Virus record (IMG/VR): IMGVR_UViG_3300044608_003120 | Coordinates: 1-24,066 of that record | Length of the DNA: 24,066 nt | Source: a virus | Direction: 5' to 3' (one strand) | Shown here: piece after piece, positions 20,635-24,066 of the stretch | Layout of the letters: every line of letters starts with the position of its first letter | How positions within the stretch are numbered: position 1 is the stretch's first letter | Position numbers and translations under genes: made by a program | Notes under the pieces: model-generated | Told to the model about the DNA's origin: nothing | Database searches by the model: none | What the model saw: the letters and a program-made list of their open reading frames with translations, nothing else

Positions 20635-23148
20635 CTATAGATCGAACTCACGCGCCAGCCACTCAGCGCCGGCATCACTGAGCCCATAGCGGAGGTAGTA
20701 GCTCGCGCCGCTGGTGCCCACCCTGGTGGCTGCAACCAATCCGTCCAGGCTGCCGAGGAAGCGGCCCATGGCCTTGTAGGTGGTCAGCGCTTCCCCCTCC
20801 AGGTCCCGCTTGAGCCGAGCCTCCGCCGGCGCCATGCCGATCGCCTGCAGCAGCTCCAGGAGGCCTACCCCGACCAGACCGTTGGTGTGCAGGGCCTGGA
20901 GATAGCGCAGGGCTTCCTTCTGCTTGTCGCTGGCCTTGCGCACCCGCTGGCCGGCGCGATCCAGATCGCTCTCCTGCTCCTGTTGCTCCTGCAGATCGTC
21001 GTAGGTGCCCAGCCGGGCAAAGGCCCCGGTGTTGCCATCGATCGCCACCACTAGATCGGCGGGTGGGCCGGAGCGGGCCTCGCGCACCAGGCGGCGCTGG
21101 GGTGAATCCTTGATCAGCCGATTGCCCTTGGCCAGGTAGTGGAGGGTCAGGATCGTGTTGGCCGCCCCGGCGATGGCGTTGTGGCCCGAGAGGGCCTCGG
21201 TGCCGGTGGTGTCATTGGCCTTGTTGCAGTGGTGGATGAGCAGCAACGTGCCGCCGGCATCGGTGATCTGGTGCTTGAGGTCGTAGATCAGCGAACCCAT
21301 CTCCGGGTCGTTCTCGCCAAAGCAGCAGCTGCGGGTGATCGAGCGCAGCGAATCGAGGATCACCACCGCGCCGGGATGCTGCGCCAGGCAGGCCAGCAGG
21401 GCGTCGAGGTTGGCCTCGGTGGCGCGAAAGCGGCGCGACCAGAGCAGCAACGGGTGATCCCAGATCCCCAGCTGCTGGAGCATCTGGGCGGTGTCGCCGT
21501 CGCCCTGGTCGTCGGTCACCAGGATCACCGGCCGCGGTTCCTCCGGTGTCCCGAAGCCGAGAAAGTCCTCGGCGCAGAGCAGGCAGCGGGCCAGGGCATG
21601 CACCAGCCGCGTCTTGCCCACCTTGGCCCGGCCGCCCACGATCGAGAGATCGCGGCGAGGGATGCAGCCAGGGATCTCCCACGCCACAACCGGTTGCGGC
21701 ATCGCCAGCCGCTCGGCCTGATCGAGACCGCGGAAGCGGTTGCCGTTGCGCTGGTCGTGGGCCTCAAGGATCAGCTGGCCGATCTCCTGCAGCCGCAGGG
21801 CCGTCTTGAGTTGCAGGGCGGCATGGGCCTCGCGCACGCGGGCTGAACGGCGCAGGCTGTTGCGCTCGCGCCCCACCAGGGATCGGATGCAGTGCTCCAA
21901 GGCATTGAGGCGGCGGGTGATCGGGAGGTGCACCTTTCCCCAGCGCACCCGGGTGTCGGGCCGTGGCGAGAAGCGCTGCGAGCCTGCGCCAGAGCCAGCT
22001 CCTTTGGCGCCCCTGGCATTGCTGGTGTGGTCGGTGCCCTTGCCACCGGGATGGCGCCCGCCGGTGTCGCCCTGGTTTCGACGGCTGCCTGTGGTCTGCG
22101 CCCCAGGAGGCCTGGGGGTGTGGGCCGGCTGCGGCGGCAACCAGCCGTGCTGACGCGCGTGGAACCAGAAGGTGGCGGCGCTGATCTGCTCGCCGCCGGA
22201 GCTGGCCACCTGGCGGATGTCCCAGCCGCAGCTGGCGGAAGGGCTGTGGGCCTCCATCAGGGCGATCGCCAGCTCCCGGTCGTGGCCGGCCTGCTCGCAG
22301 GCCTGGATAAACCCCCAGAGGAGGTTGCGGTAGTCGGCGTAGGTGTTGCTGCCGGGCACGCGCCTGGGGATGGCGGCCAGAGCGCTGCGGATCTGCTCCA
22401 GCGGCCGCGGCTGTCCGAAGTCCTCGTCTCCCAGCTCGGGCAGTGGAATCCCAGTGCCTGGAACCTCGTAGGGCTGCTCCAGGGGAATCTCCTGTTGCGG
22501 CGTGGTGCCTGCAGCGGGTTCGGCGAACTCATCGGGCAGCAGCGCCAGGGCGATGTCCTCCGGCGAGTAGCGCTGAGCGCTCACGTGCACCAGCTCCACC
22601 AGGGCGGTGGGCTGCCCGCCGGCATCCACGTACCAGCAGCCCGGCAGCCGCATCACCCGTGAGGCGTCCTTGCAGTGGGGATCGCCGCCGGCATAGGCGA
22701 TCAGCTCGGCCTGCAGCGGCGCCCACTCCTTTGGCGGGATGGGCTGCTCCAGCAGCCAGTAGCAGTGGGCCGACTTGCCGCCGCTGAGCACGATCAGCGA
22801 GGGCTCCGGCAGCCCCAGCTCCCGCCAGGCGTTCAGCTGCCAGGCGATCGGCCGGTCGTCCCACTCCACAAAAAACGCCCGGCAGGCCGTGATCTCGCTC
22901 TTGCGGTCGCCGCCGTCGTTGATCACCAGGTAGATGCCGCGACCTTCCCGCTGCCACTGCTCCGCCACCGCCAGCTCGAAGGGCCCTTTGCGGGCACCGA
23001 TCTCCCCCTTGGCGGGGTTGGCGCGGTGGGGAAAGGCGCGCAGCCTGGCGCTGGCCGGGTCCTTGCCCAGCAGGGAGAGGAACTGCTTGGCGGCAGCGCA
23101 GTCGATGCAGGCCTGAGTGGGACTGGTGGCCGCTTCAGCGCTGGCCAT
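20635..23148 (-). CDS. Primase-helicase (AEP/RepB-type primase fused to RepA-like ATPase)
   Basis: An 837-residue replication protein. N-terminal archaeo-eukaryotic-type primase domain (about 30-205): acidic motif VEWDD (94-98), SGGKSAHCYWLL with His128 (122-133), and SRVMRLPG (163-170). A PriCT-like linker (about 270-340) is followed by a disordered Gly-rich part (340-400). C-terminal RecA/RepA-like helicase domain: Walker A GGRAKVGKTR (505-514) and Walker B VVILDS (595-600). The C-terminal 100 residues look like a winged-helix unit. Such fusions prime and unwind phage or plasmid DNA from an own origin, which fits the adjacent iteron array. It overlaps the upstream RHH gene by 14 bases. Confidence 0.85.
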   Translation of the reverse strand: MASAEAATSPTQACIDCAAAKQFLSLLGKDPASARLRAFPHRANPAKGEIGARKGPFELAVAEQWQREGRGIYLVINDGGDRKSEITACRAFFVEWDDRPIAWQLNAWRELGLPEPSLIVLSGGKSAHCYWLLEQPIPPKEWAPLQAELIAYAGGDPHCKDASRVMRLPGCWYVDAGGQPTALVELVHVSAQRYSPEDIALALLPDEFAEPAAGTTPQQEIPLEQPYEVPGTGIPLPELGDEDFGQPRPLEQIRSALAAIPRRVPGSNTYADYRNLLWGFIQACEQAGHDRELAIALMEAHSPSASCGWDIRQVASSGGEQISAATFWFHARQHGWLPPQPAHTPRPPGAQTTGSRRNQGDTGGRHPGGKGTDHTSNARGAKGAGSGAGSQRFSPRPDTRVRWGKVHLPITRRLNALEHCIRSLVGRERNSLRRSARVREAHAALQLKTALRLQEIGQLILEAHDQRNGNRFRGLDQAERLAMPQPVVAWEIPGCIPRRDLSIVGGRAKVGKTRLVHALARCLLCAEDFLGFGTPEEPRPVILVTDDQGDGDTAQMLQQLGIWDHPLLLWSRRFRATEANLDALLACLAQHPGAVVILDSLRSITRSCCFGENDPEMGSLIYDLKHQITDAGGTLLLIHHCNKANDTTGTEALSGHNAIAGAANTILTLHYLAKGNRLIKDSPQRRLVREARSGPPADLVVAIDGNTGAFARLGTYDDLQEQQEQESDLDRAGQRVRKASDKQKEALRYLQALHTNGLVGVGLLELLQAIGMAPAEARLKRDLEGEALTTYKAMGRFLGSLDGLVAATRVGTSGASYYLRYGLSDAGAEWLAREFDL
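22262..22269. repeat. HIP1 octamer GCGATCGC
   Basis: Second HIP1 octamer, inside the primase-helicase gene, in the extended GGCGATCGCC form. Confidence 0.6.
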
Positions 23149-23356
23149 GTTGTCCCTGACGCTTACGGGGGCTGCTGGCCAGCTCGTCGCGTTCCATGGC
23201 CTCGGCCACGATCAGGCGGATCACCGAGGAACGCGAGAGCACACCGCCGCGGGTGCGCGCATCCAGCCAGTCCCGCTGCTCGAGCGTGAACTGCACGGAG
23301 AGCGGGGTCATCATCGAGGGCATGGAAACCTCGGCATGTCGAATCAGCTTATTCAT
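23135..23356 (-). CDS. Ribbon-helix-helix DNA-binding protein
   Basis: A 73-residue protein. PLSVQFTLEQRDWLDARTRG and VLSRSSVIRLIVAEAM form a ribbon followed by two helices, the Arc/CopG pattern, then a basic tail (RKRQGQHGQR). It is the first gene of the replication operon and overlaps the primase-helicase by 14 bases. A 9-bp inverted repeat lies over its start codon, so autoregulation is likely. RHH proteins commonly bind tandem short repeats, and the array at 20267-20629 is also a possible target. Shorter starts (MPSMMT...) exist. Confidence 0.75.
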   Translation of the reverse strand: MNKLIRHAEVSMPSMMTPLSVQFTLEQRDWLDARTRGGVLSRSSVIRLIVAEAMERDELASSPRKRQGQHGQR

Positions 23357-23381
23357 GCTGGCACAGGCTCGCTAAGCTGAT
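23343..23381. promoter_or_regulatory. Inverted-repeat operator at the divergent junction
   Basis: ATCAGCTTA (23343-23351) and TAAGCTGAT (23373-23381) form a perfect 9-bp inverted repeat with a 21-base spacer; arm centres are 30 bases apart, about three helical turns. It covers the RHH start codon (23354-23356) and lies between the divergent genes, so it may control both. Confidence 0.6.
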
Positions 23382-23399
23382 CCGGTTGGCGAATAGGGC

Positions 23400-23750
23400 A
23401 TGGTCGACAGCGCAGCGGTGGATCGGGCAGCGGAGAAGGTCCGCAAGCTGGTGGCGATGAGCGCCTCACCCCATCTGGAGGAGGCTCGCACCAGCGCCTA
23501 TCTGGCCTGCCGGCTGATCCGTGAGCACGGCCTGCAGGTCAGCGGGCACCCTCCCTCTGCAGCGTCCGCGCCCGGGTTTCCCACGGCAGGAGTGCCCCAC
23601 AGGCAGCCCACAGCCGACCCCCATGGCTTTCGCCGCATCCGCGTCCGCCATCCCGGCCATTGCCGCTGTTGCGGCAAGCCGATCGCCCTCGGGGAGTGGG
23701 CGCTCTGGTGCCGTGGCAATGGCTTGCGTCACCCGCTCTGTTCCCCCTGA
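23400..23750 (+). CDS. DUF2786 / zinc-ribbon protein
   Basis: A 116-residue protein. The N-terminal 50 residues (AEKVRKLVAMSASPHLEEAR, TSAYLACRLIREHGL) match DUF2786, a short helical domain seen in phage and plasmid proteins. The C-terminal part has CRCCGKPIALGEWALWCRGN and a later HPLC, a zinc-ribbon pattern of four to five cysteines/histidines. The middle is Pro-rich and probably flexible. It diverges from the RHH gene across a 43-base gap that contains the inverted repeat. Likely a DNA- or RNA-binding early protein; exact role unknown. Confidence 0.7.
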   Translation: MVDSAAVDRAAEKVRKLVAMSASPHLEEARTSAYLACRLIREHGLQVSGHPPSAASAPGFPTAGVPHRQPTADPHGFRRIRVRHPGHCRCCGKPIALGEWALWCRGNGLRHPLCSP

Positions 23751-24066
23751 GCCGTTGCTGCGCCGCCGAGATCCAGCAGGCCTTGCTGGCCGTTCTGGCA
23801 GGGGAGGCCTTCCTGGCGGACAGACCCTGGGGTGAGATCTGGTGGGGCCGGATGCGGCTCGATCTGGCCAGCGGCTGGCAGCTGCAGATCGACATCGACC
23901 GTGATCGGCTTGGGGCCCTGATGTGGGCTCGATCCCCCGATGGGCGCGACTGGGAGTACGGCTGCCAGCGCGACGACTGGACCCTGGGGCCCGACAGCCG
24001 CATCGTCGAGCCCGTGGCGTTGCTGGAGCAGGAGCAACGCGAGCAGCTGGAGCGGCTGCTGCGCGA
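23708..24066 (+). CDS. Small conserved phage protein with SPDGRDW motif, cut by right edge
   Basis: An open frame from GTG 23708, overlapping the DUF2786 gene by 43 bases, runs off the window. It has SRCCAAEIQQALLAVLAGEA, GEIWWGRMRLDLASGWQLQI, DIDRDRLGALMWARSPDGRD and WEYGCQRDDWTLGPDSRIVE. The part GWxLxIDxDxDxLxxxxxARSPDGRxW recalls a small beta domain of bacterial and phage hypothetical proteins (possibly the DUF7693 group; I am not certain). The start is uncertain because there is no ATG before the domain. Confidence 0.55.
   Translation, partial: MPWQWLASPALFPLSRCCAAEIQQALLAVLAGEAFLADRPWGEIWWGRMRLDLASGWQLQIDIDRDRLGALMWARSPDGRDWEYGCQRDDWTLGPDSRIVEPVALLEQEQREQLERLLR

Overview
The window looks like part of a prophage, or a phage genome, from a GC-rich picocyanobacterium of the Synechococcus/Cyanobium type. 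The host call rests on two HIP1 octamers (GCGATCGC at 16468-16475 and 22262-22269), the high GC content and the style of the virion genes; it is inference. Nearly all genes are on the minus strand, so the phage reads from right to left.

Right end (23.4-19.1 kb): a small ribbon-helix-helix protein with a 9-bp inverted repeat over its start, then a primase-helicase fusion, an intergenic array of 9-bp repeats that looks like an iteron-type origin or partition site, a RecB-like nuclease, a small helical protein and a small nuclease-fold protein. Two plus-strand genes (a DUF2786/zinc-ribbon protein and a protein cut by the window edge) diverge from this operon. Middle right (18.7-15.8 kb): TerS, TerL and a short sigma-70-like protein lacking region 4, packed with overlaps or 3-nt gaps.

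Cargo (about 15.8-10.85 kb): a visibly less GC-rich block sits between the sigma gene and the portal gene. It holds an AAA ATPase and a subtilisin-like protease in one operon, matching the IetA/IetS pair, known as a plasmid-stability toxin-antitoxin and as an antiviral cassette. It is flanked by about 970 and 350 bases without recognisable genes, containing inverted repeats.

Left half (10.8-0 kb): the head and early tail region: portal, a small head protein, a LysM + excisionase-type HTH fusion, scaffold, a GGDPGRRWA-type protein, a zinc-finger protein, a 58-residue membrane protein, major capsid, a putative decoration protein and a run of minor structural or tail proteins ending in a gene cut by the left edge. 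Two islands of plus-strand small genes (4268-4958 and 7267-7791, the second with a cupin) interrupt this operon. At the divergent junction of each island there is an identical 19-bp sequence, a candidate late promoter or regulator site.

The most interesting items are the IetAS cargo inside a virion operon, the 9-bp repeat array, the LysM-HTH fusion, the shared 19-bp element, and the truncated sigma-like gene that could serve it.
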